From assembly GCA_945643635.1 (NCBI GenBank), contig CALZFC010000016.1, positions 4,784,501 to 4,848,500 on the forward strand: 64,000 bases of DNA, read 5' to 3'. Positions 21,735 to 33,399 of the stretch are shown piece by piece (within the stretch, counting starts at the first letter, position 1; each line of letters starts with the position of its first letter). The stretch is from Allodiplogaster sudhausi. Taxonomy: Eukaryota; Nematoda; Chromadorea; Rhabditida; Diplogasteridae. The translations under genes were made by a program, and so were the position numbers. The notes below the pieces were generated by a model. That model was not told where the DNA came from. It saw only the letters and a list, made by a program, of their open reading frames with translations, and did no database searches.

Positions 21735-23977
21735 CCTCGATACTCTGAACAATTAATAAGTCATTACAGCAAAAATAATTTGAAGTGAACTTGATTAAGA
21801 ATTTAAGAATAATCGTTGGTCGTGATCGCTGTTTAGCTTTTCAAGCGGCTTTATAATTTGCTATTGCGAAAGGAAAATATATTCAGAACTTATCTGTTCT
21901 AGTATGGATTTTCATTCAGAAGTTACCAAGATTATATCAAGTAAAAATGGCAACGAGAACTATTGACTGTGCGCGCACAAAAATGTCTTCACAACATATC
22001 AGGGCGCGCGGTTCCAGTAATGAAAGAATATTGGCAAAACGTTTTAGGCTGAACCGATTGTCCCCGCACGCTTAGCCAACGAATATGTCAGGAAGCGAGA
22101 GAGCAGGGCATTCAGGCGAAACTTATGGAGAGTCAGAGAAAACATAGCGATTGAATAAAAAAAAGTTCTCTCTGCTAAAAAATGTACAAACACCGCATCG
22201 ACGACTCCCAAGGCCATTCATCGCTCAGAGAGAAGGTAAAGTTTGTGAGAGCTTGTGTGATGTAGTGGGCTTGAGAGAGATGGAGAGACAGAGGCAGAGA
22301 CAGAGAGAGACAGAGAGACAGAGAAAGAGAGAGAGAGAGAGGCAGATACATGGGTAAAGACAAAGAGAGAGAGAGAGAGATACTGCATGAACCACAAGGG
22401 GTGTAAATGAAAGTACAAAGAACGCTGTAGTAGGGTTGACAAGCAAAAAAATGTGACCTAGCCATATCAAAGAGCGATTCTCAGCGTGGAATCTAAATTG
22501 AAAAATGGTGAAAAAAGCATGCATATGTACATACATATGTAAATATTTTCGGCGCAGCCATGCTGGAAGCCCTAGAATGCGATGAAGCCTTACACATTTG
22601 GATTGTGATGCATTTCTGAGAGAGAAACAGGAAGTTTTGATCTTTTCGACATGTTTTCTGTATGTTTTCTGCTTCCAACTGCTTGCAGAATACGATAGAA
22701 ATGACAACGACAACGTTTCAATGTCTCCCCGGCTACTAATGGATCTGTTAGGCCAAGCCATGAGCAGAATTCACAATTCTTCGTCTCTCTTTGAAGTCGC
22801 TAGCGCAGATTTCTTCTTTCGCTGAAAGGCTCTGAAAGGCTACAGGTCGCCTCCTTTCTTTTACATTGGCATATCTTCTTTCTTTTCATCCTTTACATGC
22901 CTGAATATGGCCCCGAATATACATACATACATACGAATATGAATATGGTAACGGGAGTTTGGGGCTATGGGAAGTTGGGCCGGCTGGCCTTACGGGCCTG
23001 GACGGGCAGTAGCCATCTCTGGCCACGAGCCTTAATGCCCTCGTCCGAAATGAAGTTCAGTCGAATCCAATCCGATCCGATCGATAATGGATTGGTGTCG
23101 TGATCGCGCAGTACGGTGGATGCACCTGTTACATCTCGTCCACATCAGTTGTCTCATCTGAATTATTATCCATAACGTTCCCAATCTTATTCCAGTAACC
23201 TTTTTTTCTCAATTCTCTTCTGCGCTCGGTAGCTGAAGTTTTGAAGTCGAATTAATATCACAAAACCCACAAATTCACAAAAGCTCTATAACCACTTAGC
23301 GCCTTACTTCCGTCGCTAGACGTCGGCGTAGAACACGCAAAGCTCTCTTCCACTGAATATCACTGAAGACGACGAGCACTAATAGCGATTCCCATATCCT
23401 TGGAAGCTCATTACTTTCTTTGTCTCATTACTTTCTTTGTCTCATTACTTTGGATAACCTGATGCGAGAATAGATATTCAAAAAGTGTCCTTATTTTGGA
23501 ATATATTATAATTGCAAATTTAGTTTATATTATGCACTTGAAAAGTACAGTCATAGTAGAAGAATAAATTATATATACGTGTAGAAAGTATGTAAAGCAA
23601 GTCTTTCGCAATCCCTCAATCATTGACATTTTATTTATTTTCCAGGCTTCATTTTACCATCTTCTAATGACCAGCGAACGGTTCGTTACTCCTTTAGCTC
23701 CAATTAATAGTTTGTTGCTATTGAAAAATAGAACTTAAACGTGATCAAAATTTATAACTCATTTTCTTTGAAAAAAAAAAGATTGTAATGATTAGTATAG
23801 CTTTTTAATAATATAAATAGATAAATAAAATTAATTTATTTTTTAGAAGTGAAAAAACAGCAAAGTCTCCTTCTGATCGGTCGCCACGAACAGGCGATGA
23901 CATCCATTCCTTCTGTGATCAGGTTCATATTTAATTAATTAATTAAACTATAATTTATTAGTCAAATAACAAAGTAA

Positions 23978-25345
23978 ATAAACTGCGGACAGGTATCTAT
24001 TACATAACGGGAAGACGCAAGTCAGCAACTTCCTCAACACGAATGCTGTCGCGTGCGTCTCCGGTGCTTGGAAAGGCAAGCGACGGATTGATGCTTTGTT
24101 TTTGGAATGTATGCTAACGGATTATAGATTGTAGTTCTGTAATTATTGATTGCAACTTAATCCGCAATCGATTGCCTTCGTTTGCATGGCGAGTGCTTAT
24201 GCACGGAAAGCCGTTATCTATTAGAATTCTTATATCCATTATAGTCGCACCTCTCTAAATCACATTCTCTCTCGTACTTGTGGCAGGCAAAAAGGCGCGA
24301 ATTCAAAGATTGACTTGCTGGCTCCTATCTGCGTCCCTTCTAAATAAAACTCGCAAATGGAATCTATTATAGGATGCGAAATGCCGACTAGCATTTCATG
24401 TGATTTGCAGCCCGAACAATGTGTCTCCCCCGATGTTCCACTTACTTTCGACCATTCAACGAGTGAAATCGCCTGCCCATCTACATCATCACTCTTCGTC
24501 GCTGTCTCTGCTTACTTTATCTGAACCCAATATCTTGCCATCGTTGCATTTATGTACCTAATAGTACTTCGACTCCTGGACTCACCATCAGCGAATAAGT
24601 ACCTTCATGTTCTCCATTCTAAGTGTTGACTAGAAAAGATTTCACTAGAAAAGATTATTGCAATCTTCGCTTTTTCAACTTATAGCTGATTTCTCTCTAG
24701 TACATTGATTAATTATTTACATCTTTAATTTTTTTATCGGCTAAGATGTTTCAAGTGCGCGCATCATAGGGCGTACAACTATTTCGAGCCTAATGGGATG
24801 TGTTCAGCAAGAAAGATGTCAACGTCGTCACTCTAAACCTTCTTTGTTCCAGGACACAATCACAATCGATAATCCATCGCTATACGCGTGGGCTGGCGCA
24901 ATCCGCTGCATGCACAACGGACGGTGGCGGCGCACGTCAAATGACCCGACTCCTCGCGAGTACAAGCCCAGCAGCATTCGAATATTCTGTGCAAAGCCGC
25001 CTGCCCCAAGTCGTAAGTATTGAAGAAAATTTAGAGACAATTCATTTTGAGGAGAAGGCAAGGCTATCTCGCATGTTGCATTTCAGCTGGAATGTATGGT
25101 GGCTGTGACTCTCCTCCGTCTCCACCTCTTCTCTCACCTTGTCCCGGCGCTTCATGTTCATCTGCTGCGAATTCCACCTTTGTAACATGGGCTGGCTGCC
25201 GAGGACTCGAGTGTCCGAATAGCGACCAGCGACTTGCAGTTCAAGGCGTAAGGAACCATGTTTTGCTACTATTGCTGTTAATTCGCGTTCTACTTTCGCA
25301 AAGGATCAATCCATCACAACGAAAATTTAGGTTTCGGGACCAGTA
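23978..25345. repeat. Palindrome P2, left arm
   Basis: 1,368 bp paired with 26,300-27,667 as x with 51,645-x. I noticed one mismatch (A at 24,810 against the mirror of G at 26,835). The left boundary touches the right end of P1 with no base between. Confidence 0.95.
24373..25247 (+). CDS. Cys, WAG and DSPP domain exons, inverted copy in P2 left arm
   Basis: Three exons in module order. From 24,373 (acceptor attatag): CEMPTSISCDLQPEQCVS and CPSTSSLFVA. From about 24,855 to 25,011 (donor gtaagt): DTITIDNPSLYAWAGAIRCM and TPREYKPSSIRIFCAKPPAP. From about 25,087 to 25,247 (donor gtaagg): GCDSPPSPPLLSPCPGASC and FVTWAGCRGLECPNSDQRL. They are the reverse copy of the minus-strand exons in the right arm. 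Confidence 0.6.
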
Positions 25346-26299
25346 CTCACAATCAGCGTATGAATTAATGTAAATGTTATCATTTATACCAGGAGCCTTA
25401 GTGGTAGGCGGCTTGGCGGTAGTTTTCTTCGTTGTGGTTGCTGAAGAAACCAATTCATAAATTTTGACCTATGATACTGTAAACCTCCTACTTACCATAT
25501 GAATTATTATGAATGTAATCATGTATACCAGGAGCCTTAGTGGTGGGCGGCTTGGGCGTAGTTTTCTTCGTTGTGGTCGCTAAAGAAAACAATGAATTAT
25601 CCCAGCTTATATTTCAAACTATTGATTATTTAAAATGTTCTAGGCAAATATGTATGTAAACCACAAACTAAAAGGAGGGCGATCGAACAATTATGTGTGT
25701 TTTTGAAAGTGTCTTGATATAGATTTCTGTGTTTGTATGAATATCTTTAAATGATTTGGTTGTTTCACATTATAAAAGGTGACCATTCAAAAAGTGTTAT
25801 AATAATATTCGCACCGATACCTTACTTTCTCAACAACGAATTTATGTACATACATATGTACATATATTTGAAGTGGAATATACATAAGAAATTAATTTTT
25901 GAAAATCTAGACCCGGCGCCTTTGTTGTCGTTGTAGTCGCCTTCGTAGATGCCTTGGTCGTCGTTGTTGTTGTTGTTGTGGCTGAAATGGAATCATTTTT
26001 TGTGATTGTCTTAGGTTCTCTTTTTTTGTAATTCAAGTTTGAAATTTCTGTTGATTTGGTCTAACAGAATTCTTAATAGCCCTGAACGATAATTAAATAA
26101 AAGTATTCGAGTACTCTGACGACCAAGCAATTTGTACCCCTAACCCCATTTTTTAGTGCCACATCATGCTAGACATTGTCTTCTTACCCTTCCAAGGACC
26201 CGTGACACACGCGACAGGGTTCGTGATGGGGAAGGTGCTAAGTCCGGATGTCCCATTGTGCACGAGGTATGTACTTGCAGATTGTATCGAAATGTGTGT
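25346..26299. other. Central spacer of palindrome P2
   Basis: 954 bp with Thr-rich linker exons on the minus strand (near 25,390-25,440, 25,505-25,575 and 25,910-25,980, the last encoding runs such as TTTTTTTTKASTKATTTT). A module-terminal exon lies at 26,270-26,151 (YLVHNGTSGLSTFPITNP, VACVTGPWKGKKT, stop TAA). Confidence 0.6.
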
Positions 26300-27667
26300 T
26301 ACTGGTCCCGAAACCTAAATTTTCGTTGTGATGGATTGATCCTTTGCGAAAGTAGAACGCGAATTAACAGCAATAGTAGCAAAACATGGTTCCTTACGCC
26401 TTGAACTGCAAGTCGCTGGTCGCTATTCGGACACTCGAGTCCTCGGCAGCCAGCCCATGTTACAAAGGTGGAATTCGCAGCAGATGAACATGAAGCGCCG
26501 GGACAAGGTGAGAGAAGAGGTGGAGACGGAGGAGAGTCACAGCCACCATACATTCCAGCTGAAATGCAACATGCGAGATAGCCTTGCCTTCTCCTCAAAA
26601 TGAATTGTCTCTAAATTTTCTTCAATACTTACGACTTGGGGCAGGCGGCTTTGCACAGAATATTCGAATGCTGCTGGGCTTGTACTCGCGAGGAGTCGGG
26701 TCATTTGACGTGCGCCGCCACCGTCCGTTGTGCATGCAGCGGATTGCGCCAGCCCACGCGTATAGCGATGGATTATCGATTGTGATTGTGTCCTGGAACA
26801 AAGAAGGTTTAGAGTGACGACGTTGACATCTTTCGTGCTGAACACATCCCATTAGGCTCGAAATAGTTGTACGCCCTATGATGCGCGCACTTGAAACATC
26901 TTAGCCGATAAAAAAATTAAAGATGTAAATAATTAATCAATGTACTAGAGAGAAATCAGCTATAAGTTGAAAAAGCGAAGATTGCAATAATCTTTTCTAG
27001 TGAAATCTTTTCTAGTCAACACTTAGAATGGAGAACATGAAGGTACTTATTCGCTGATGGTGAGTCCAGGAGTCGAAGTACTATTAGGTACATAAATGCA
27101 ACGATGGCAAGATATTGGGTTCAGATAAAGTAAGCAGAGACAGCGACGAAGAGTGATGATGTAGATGGGCAGGCGATTTCACTCGTTGAATGGTCGAAAG
27201 TAAGTGGAACATCGGGGGAGACACATTGTTCGGGCTGCAAATCACATGAAATGCTAGTCGGCATTTCGCATCCTATAATAGATTCCATTTGCGAGTTTTA
27301 TTTAGAAGGGACGCAGATAGGAGCCAGCAAGTCAATCTTTGAATTCGCGCCTTTTTGCCTGCCACAAGTACGAGAGAGAATGTGATTTAGAGAGGTGCGA
27401 CTATAATGGATATAAGAATTCTAATAGATAACGGCTTTCCGTGCATAAGCACTCGCCATGCAAACGAAGGCAATCGATTGCGGATTAAGTTGCAATCAAT
27501 AATTACAGAACTACAATCTATAATCCGTTAGCATACATTCCAAAAACAAAGCATCAATCCGTCGCTTGCCTTTCCAAGCACCGGAGACGCACGCGACAGC
27601 ATTCGTGTTGAGGAAGTTGCTGACTTGCGTCTTCCCGTTATGTAATAGATACCTGTCCGCAGTTTAT
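26151..27667 (-). CDS. Second module of the Cys/Thr-rich secreted protein (P2 right arm and spacer)
   Basis: On the minus strand, in line with the gene at 27,545-29,790. A terminal-type exon at 27,660-27,545 reads YLLHNGKTQVSNFLNTNAVA and VSGAWKGKRR. It is followed by the Cys domain (27,272-27,125), the WAG domain (about 26,790-26,634), the DSPP domain (about 26,558-26,398) and a terminal exon (26,270-26,151). This repeats the order of the upstream module, so the protein is probably a two-module tandem. The joins into the terminal exons do not resolve in phase with canonical sites, so the ends are uncertain. Confidence 0.5.
26300..27667. repeat. Palindrome P2, right arm
   Basis: Reverse complement of 23,978-25,345. 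The outer boundary is sharp at 27,667 (ataaactgcggacagg mirrored). I read this arm as the original copy because its exons continue the gene to its right. Confidence 0.9.
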
Positions 27668-29790
27668 ATTGAGAGATGCGTGGCAGGACTCGATAGCTTA
27701 ATAGTGAAAGTTATGTAATATGAATAAAGAATAATGAAAACATTAATTTCAAAATGAATATACTCCTTCGACTGCAATTCGCTGGTCGTCTTTCGGGCAC
27801 TCGAGACCCCTGCAGCCGGCCCACGTCACGAAGGTGGAATTCGTGATGGCAGAACAGGACGTGCCAGGACAAGTTGAGAGGAGAGGAGGAGACGGAGGTG
27901 AGTCACAACCCGCGTACAATCCAGCTATAAAAAGAGATCGGTCATACTACATTGTTAAAATCTGAATATAGAATATTTGTATAACAAATTTTCGCCTGAT
28001 ACTCACGACTGGGGGGAGGCTTTGCACAGAATATTTTGATCTTGTCACGACTGTACTCGCGAGGAGTCGGGTCGTCCATCGTGCGCCAGAGTCCGCTATC
28101 AGTGCATTGAATAGAGCCTGCCCACGCATAAATCGAAGGATTGCCGATCGAGTCCTAGAACAGATTAGCAGGATTCATGGCATGTAAACATGCGATAAGG
28201 GTTGAGATAGAGAATTTTGATTTAGGTGCGGAAGCTAGTAGAAAGAAGATGAAGGTAATCAATCAGCTACGGCAGACCTGATGAATCACTAGGATATCAC
28301 GGCCTCTTCAGCGTCTCTAATCTGAACCCCCATTCCCTGACCAATTAATCCGATCAGAAACCGTGCGAGCGATGAAGAGAGATGATGTTGAGGGGCAGCT
28401 GATCCGACCGGTGGATGGGTCGTAGTCCGATGGCACATCGGAGACACATTGTTCTGATGGCAATTCGCACGGAATGCTCACCGGTGCCGGGCAGCCTGCA
28501 ATATGCTCAACTTGAGTTATCGTCTTCAACGAACAATTATTATGCGATTTAAATTTAACTGTAATCGATGCTATTCAATGCATACTGTTCCTTACTTTAC
28601 GCTACCCACCCACTTCAACCACTGCGAGTTTCACCTGGCCTTGGAGTAGTAGTTGTGGTAGTTGTTCTTGTCGTTGTCGTAGTTATCGTCGTCGTGTTAG
28701 CTTAATAATTTATTTTTTCGTTTCACGAAGAAAAAATAAATTAATTCTAACTATTGATCCCCATGATTGCTTGTTCGATCAGTTTGCGAAATAAAATTTC
28801 AGTTCTTTGATCACAGTAGAGAAGAATATTCCTCATTACTACAAAATATGCAAAATGAACATTTCGTCGTACCTTTGTACGCGCACTGGATGCCAGGCCA
28901 GAGGTAGGATCTGTTTCTACCCTTTGTGTATTCATAATACTACGACTCATCGTAACTGCACTTCGCTTCAGTGAAAATGTCGTCGCCGAACTGCAAGAAC
29001 ATCAATATCAATCCCATGTTTTTGCTATATTCTATCATTCGCAAATGTTGATATATGAAACCGATATTCGCACCAAACCAGTGTAGCCATTTGGGCAGGT
29101 GTCGGATGTGCAATTGTCGAGGGGTGACTTGGTGACTATCGGCGGCTTCCCGTCGCAGACCCAACCCGATGCGCAGTACTCACTCGGTGTGAACGTGCAC
29201 AGATCACAGCCTAAAGAGAGGTACAAATCAATTTTTGTTAAAATAAATCGAGATATGAAACAATTAAAAAAATAACGTTCAATTGCACATTAAATAAGAT
29301 GTATATGGCCCGAAACTCCACTGTATAATGAAGAACGGGAGATTTCCTTTTGTGAGACAACAACTGACTCTCAACATCCTGGCAGTTGACTTGTGTCGGC
29401 TTGACCACTTTGCCGTTTGCGTAGTAGGAGCCACTCTCGCATTTCAGCTTGTCGGCACCCAGCCATGATAGGCCGCTCTTGTACTGCGCGTATTGGAGAT
29501 TTTTGGGTATAAGAAAAAGAAAAAAAATAGTTGATTAACTTTTAGAGGCGTAATAGTAAATATGTATACCTATGTATGTATGTATGTGTTTTAAACAACA
29601 AAAATAAAGGTGACATGAGACACTGACGATGAGCTGCGAGTAGCCGTGTTTTCCGCTGCAACCGACCTCGCAAGCGTTCACTTCCTTGACTGCTTCAAGT
29701 CAGCAACGCTCTCCAGCCTGGCAAAACGAGCGATTCTCAGCGACTGTGATCGGAGTGCAGCCATCGCAGCTCTCTTAATTTGTTGGCGCT
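27545..29790 (-). CDS. Modular Cys- and Thr-rich extracellular protein, 5' part
   Basis: Minus-strand exons in order: two Cys-rich repeats (about 29,780-29,630 with 29,485-29,390; then 29,213-29,085 with 28,990-28,940) that share spacing around CD-CT, C-G-GY and AKC; a Thr linker (28,698-28,630); the Cys domain (28,500-28,370: PCELPSEQCVSDVPSDYDP, CPSTSSLFIART); the WAG domain (28,155-28,009: SIYAWAGSIQCTDSGLW, PTPREYSRDKIKIFCAKPP); and the DSPP domain (27,925-27,770: GCDSPPSPPLLSTCPGTSC). Linker, Cys, WAG and DSPP exons join in consistent phases. The first repeat has an in-frame TGA and the second an in-frame TAG before YYEY, so this copy may be decaying or contain errors. No start exon found. 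Six domain types with many Cys and Thr-rich linkers imply a secreted or surface mucin-like protein; the family is not recognised. Confidence 0.55.
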
Positions 29791-30329
29791 CAATTCTCAA
29801 CCTTATGTTAGTTCAATTTATCATATAATATAATGAAATAAAAGCTCATCTCCACAAGGGCCAAAAATATCCGGCCCTGTTCCCCAAAGCTGCTGAAAAA
29901 ATCTATAAAATATCCATCCAAAATGAGAACGGTTAATATACAATAAAGCGGGCACATTTTTTCAATTGTTCAATTGGGTGAACTTCATTGTATTGTACAC
30001 GGTCCCAGCCCCAGAGAGAAGGATTCCCTGAGCCGTCCACCCCTTCTCATCTCCTAACCAAAGAGGGCTTCGACGACTCGAAACTCGAAAGCTGCGAGAA
30101 TGAGAGATATGAAAATGGATGCCGTCGACGCGGCCATCAGCTAAACGACGATTATATCTTAAACTATTTAACTTGGATAACTTTAACATATTTATTATTG
30201 TAATACATATTTGTTAGTATCCATAGAAAATAAATATGTAGTAACCAAAAAATTAAATTAAATCTATGCCCAAAATCGGTGCTATCCGGCTGTACTCTAT
30301 AGCATCAAAACGCATAAACATAATCTAAA

Positions 30330-30850
30330 TATTGAAGGGTGAAAAGTGTCGACCATTGATGATTCCAGCGCATATCACGACCTTTTATATGCGCCAACTG
30401 AGCTGGATATTGCATTATTTCTTTCGTATTCTGCAAGCAGTTTGAAGCAGAATGCGGAAAACATGTCGAAAAGATCAAAACTTCCTGTTTCTCTGTCAGA
30501 AATTCATAACTATTCAACTGTGCACGCTTCACCTCAATCCAAGGCATTTCAGTAAGGCTGCGCCGAAAATATGTATGTATGTTTGTGCACATTCTCATAA
30601 GCCCGTCATTTTTTCTATTTCGATTCTATGATGAGAATGGCTCCTTGATATGGGTAGATCACATATATTTTTTGTTTGTCAACCTTACTACAGCGACCGC
30701 TTGCGTTCTTTGTACATTCATTTGCTCCCTTTGAGGTTCATTCAGTATCTCTGTGTGTCTATATCCATGTCTCTGTCTCTCTCTCTCTCTGTCTCTCTCT
30801 CTCTCTCTTTCCCTCCAGCACACCACATCAAACAAGCTCTCACAGCATGG
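30330..30850. repeat. Diverged copy of the 17,220-17,830 block
   Basis: Same orientation as 17,340-17,830, with shared landmarks and the CT tract near 30,770-30,810. No gene recognised in 29,830-31,740. Confidence 0.75.
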
Positions 30851-31816
30851 AACAATTGTACCAGGAAGTTTATGAAACACAACATTTTTGCAATACATAT
30901 GCGTTGTATAGTTTGTGGCTGTGACGGAGCACATTTTTTTCAGTCATTTCGAGAATTATAAAACAATTTTGTGAATAGTTCTATAGCATCATTATTTACG
31001 GAACTGTGCTTTCCGTCTCCATCTCGTCAAAATACTAATCGACAGTTTTGCAAAATGTAACGGTTCCTAGCGTTTTTAAGACTGCCGGAAAAGAGTGCCA
31101 AAGGGAGACAGTGAGTGAGTGAGAGAGAGAGAGGTAAGGGGAGAGGAAAGAGCGAAAGTCAGAGAAATGTTTGTGAACAAGATGAGAGAGATGGATATAT
31201 AATAAGAGAGAGAGAGAGAAAGAGAGAGCCAGAGGAACAAAGGAAGTATATGAGATATGTACATGGAAGAGAGAGTGCACGGGCGTCTTCTAAAACAGTT
31301 GCTTCTGATTCGCGTCTCATTCGGTCCGCTCTATTTTAGGTCTATTTTATCCCTAACATCTTTGTATGCCTTCGTCACCTAATCTCTTTCCCATTCTCTT
31401 CTCTCTCTCTTTCTCCCTCGTATTTCATCTATATCTCTTTTCACTCCTCTTTGCCGTCTACATAAGACCCTCTTTGGTGTCTGCCTCCCCCTGGTCCCTT
31501 CCGGCTTCGCCTGCGCGATCTTCCCCGCGGTGCACATGCCTCCTGCGTCGGTCAACCATCCGCCTTTCGCCCCTTACTCCTCTAACCATAAGATCTAAAA
31601 TAGCCAAGCCATCCGAATTCACATCTTTATCCTCACAATCAGTGATAAAATTTGGACTGGAGACCACCGAGAGCAAGGGTACTGCTAAAGGAAGAGTTAT
31701 GCATATCAAAACGACGAATTAGCAGCGGGAACACTCAAGTTGTCACGGACTTTATCAATGTCAAACCTTACATTAGAGCTACTGATTAGAACTTGCAAAA
31801 ATGGCGACGAAATAAT

Positions 31817-33387
31817 TCAAGACGCGCTTCTTCTGTTAGAACGGCGCTTTCGATTGAGCAGAGAGCGGCCTTCTTTTTCAAACTTTGTCTCGAGGTTCAA
31901 GGTGCCCAGCGGGAAGGTGTTCTGAAGATTTGGAAACTTTTTTTAAAATTATATATTTAACCTTTATATTTTTCCTGAATTCAATCTTCCTTTAATCTTT
32001 AATGTATTGCAAATATGTAAAAGATTCATGGTGGCCGACATTGGTCACAATGCCGGGTGTGATGTACGAGCCGGGGAGCTCAATTCTGACTTCGCGCGAT
32101 CCTGGCTGAATATAATTGTTATGGTATAAATAACATTTCAGGCTTTTATTATTATTATTATTCTAATTAAACCGGATATATACGACATTTAGGCATATTC
32201 TTATACATATATTTACATATAGTTTTCATCAGCTTGCCTTTTACTATATTAGAATAATACGGATAATCCTCTGATGCCGACCAGAAACCATTCCGTCGTC
32301 ACAGTCGTGCCAGCTGTAGAGCTCAGGGTCGATAGCGGTCATCTCGGATTCATAGCCAGAAATCTGTTACCAAATTTTCTTCAGAAGAAATAATAATAAA
32401 ATAAAGAAAACCTCTAGAATGCCTCTATATATTTCGTAATAAAATATATTTATTCGATACTAATTATAATAACAAATAATAATAGTACATCGAAGCATCC
32501 ATCGCTGTCAGTTGAGCCATTCGCCATGACGTCATCGGGGTCTTAAAAGGAGCCAACAATGATCATATGATTTGGTGCCTATTTGCCTACTCAAGGGAGA
32601 GAGTGCATGTGTGATTTAGAGAAACTGCAATAGTTAGGAAGTGAAGTATATTACGGTTGATTATCGTTCTCATTTAAAAGAGATATTGAAACAATAAAAT
32701 CTTTAAAACAAATTGTGAAAATGAAACGAGCCAGCGGTATCCTGATCAACAAGGCGAACTTTGATGCCGACGGCTGGCTTTGTGCCGCAAAGGAGACAGC
32801 CCTTTACACCGTACGCCTGTTATATATATATATATATATATATACCGTATTTTCTCTAATAGTACCCCCCCCCCTTTATTAGAACCCCCCCTCTAATAGT
32901 ACCCCCCTCTGAAAATGCCATTGAAAAATAGAACCCCTCCCTCTAGTAGAACCCCCCCCCCTCCAATAGTACCCCCCCCCCAATAGTCCTCCTGGAGGCA
33001 TGGGGAGCTCTTACCAATGAACTAATGCCAAATTCATGATAAATATGTTGTAAAACCTATATTCCAGTGATGATTCCATTGAATTCGGGCTACGATTCTT
33101 CTTTTTTTGGGAATAAAATGTTAAACATTGAGTTACTCACATTGAAAAATAGTACCCCTCCCTCTAATAGAACCCCTCCCTCTAATAGTGCCCCCCTCCC
33201 GCAAGGGTATTGAAAAATAGAACCCCCAGGGGTACTAATAGAGAAAATACGGTATATATATATATCAAAATGAAAATGAATCTAATTTACAGTAAAAGAA
33301 AAAAATCCTTACTTGGTCTCTCATGCTGATCACTTGAAGAGGAAGCGATGCGAAAGCAATGAGAAAAAGGAGAAAATGTACGTCCAC
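31817..33387 (-). CDS. Transthyretin-like (TTR) family secreted protein
   Basis: Nematode TTR/transthyretin-like family (PF01060). Exons: 33387-33313 (signal peptide, HFLLFLIAFASLPLQVIS, then MRDQ), 32816 to about 32735 (GVKGCLLCGTKPAVGIKVRL), 32541-32489 (DPDDVMANGSTDSDGCFD), 32363-32289 (ISGYESEMTAIDPELYSWHD), 32105-32049 (REVRIELPGSYITPG) and 31921-31817 (FPLGTLNLETKFEKEGRSL, stop TGA). Exons 3 to 6 join in phase 0. The order and the DPDD, TDSDG, HDCDDG and LGTLNLE motifs are diagnostic. Odd points: the usual PC after HDC-DG is PG here; no in-frame ATG is visible in exon 1 (it may lie in a missed exon); the exon 2/3 join does not resolve with a canonical donor. Family members are small secreted beta-sandwich proteins. 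A MITE lies in intron 1. Confidence 0.8.
32821..32844. repeat. (TA)n tract next to MITE
   Basis: Pure TA run directly left of the element and partly continued to its right, consistent with TA target preference. Confidence 0.9.
32845..33252. mobile_element. MITE, CCGTATTTTCTCTA family (intronic copy)
   Basis: 408 bp with terminal inverted repeats ccgtattttctctaatag and its complement, inside a TA run that supplies the TA target duplication. The interior is built of repeated C-rich pieces (aatagtacccccc, aatagaacccctccctct). Same family as 47,701-48,137. It lies in TTR intron 1. Confidence 0.85.
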
Positions 33388-33399
33388 CTCAAAAGATTA

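Larger units (their letters stand above)
20157..23977. repeat. Palindrome P1, right arm
   Basis: 3,821 bp, reverse complement of 16,068-19,878 (see that entry), ending exactly where palindrome P2 begins. It carries mirror copies of the Thr linkers, the secreted peptide gene and the first coding exon of the 13,572-16,148 gene (near 23,897-23,922, plus strand), now without its downstream exons. Confidence 0.95.

Noticed and set aside
32845..33252. Possible CRISPR-like array of C-rich repeats with spacers
   Set aside because: Repeats are irregular, lie inside an element with terminal inverted repeats and a TA duplication, and the genome is eukaryotic.
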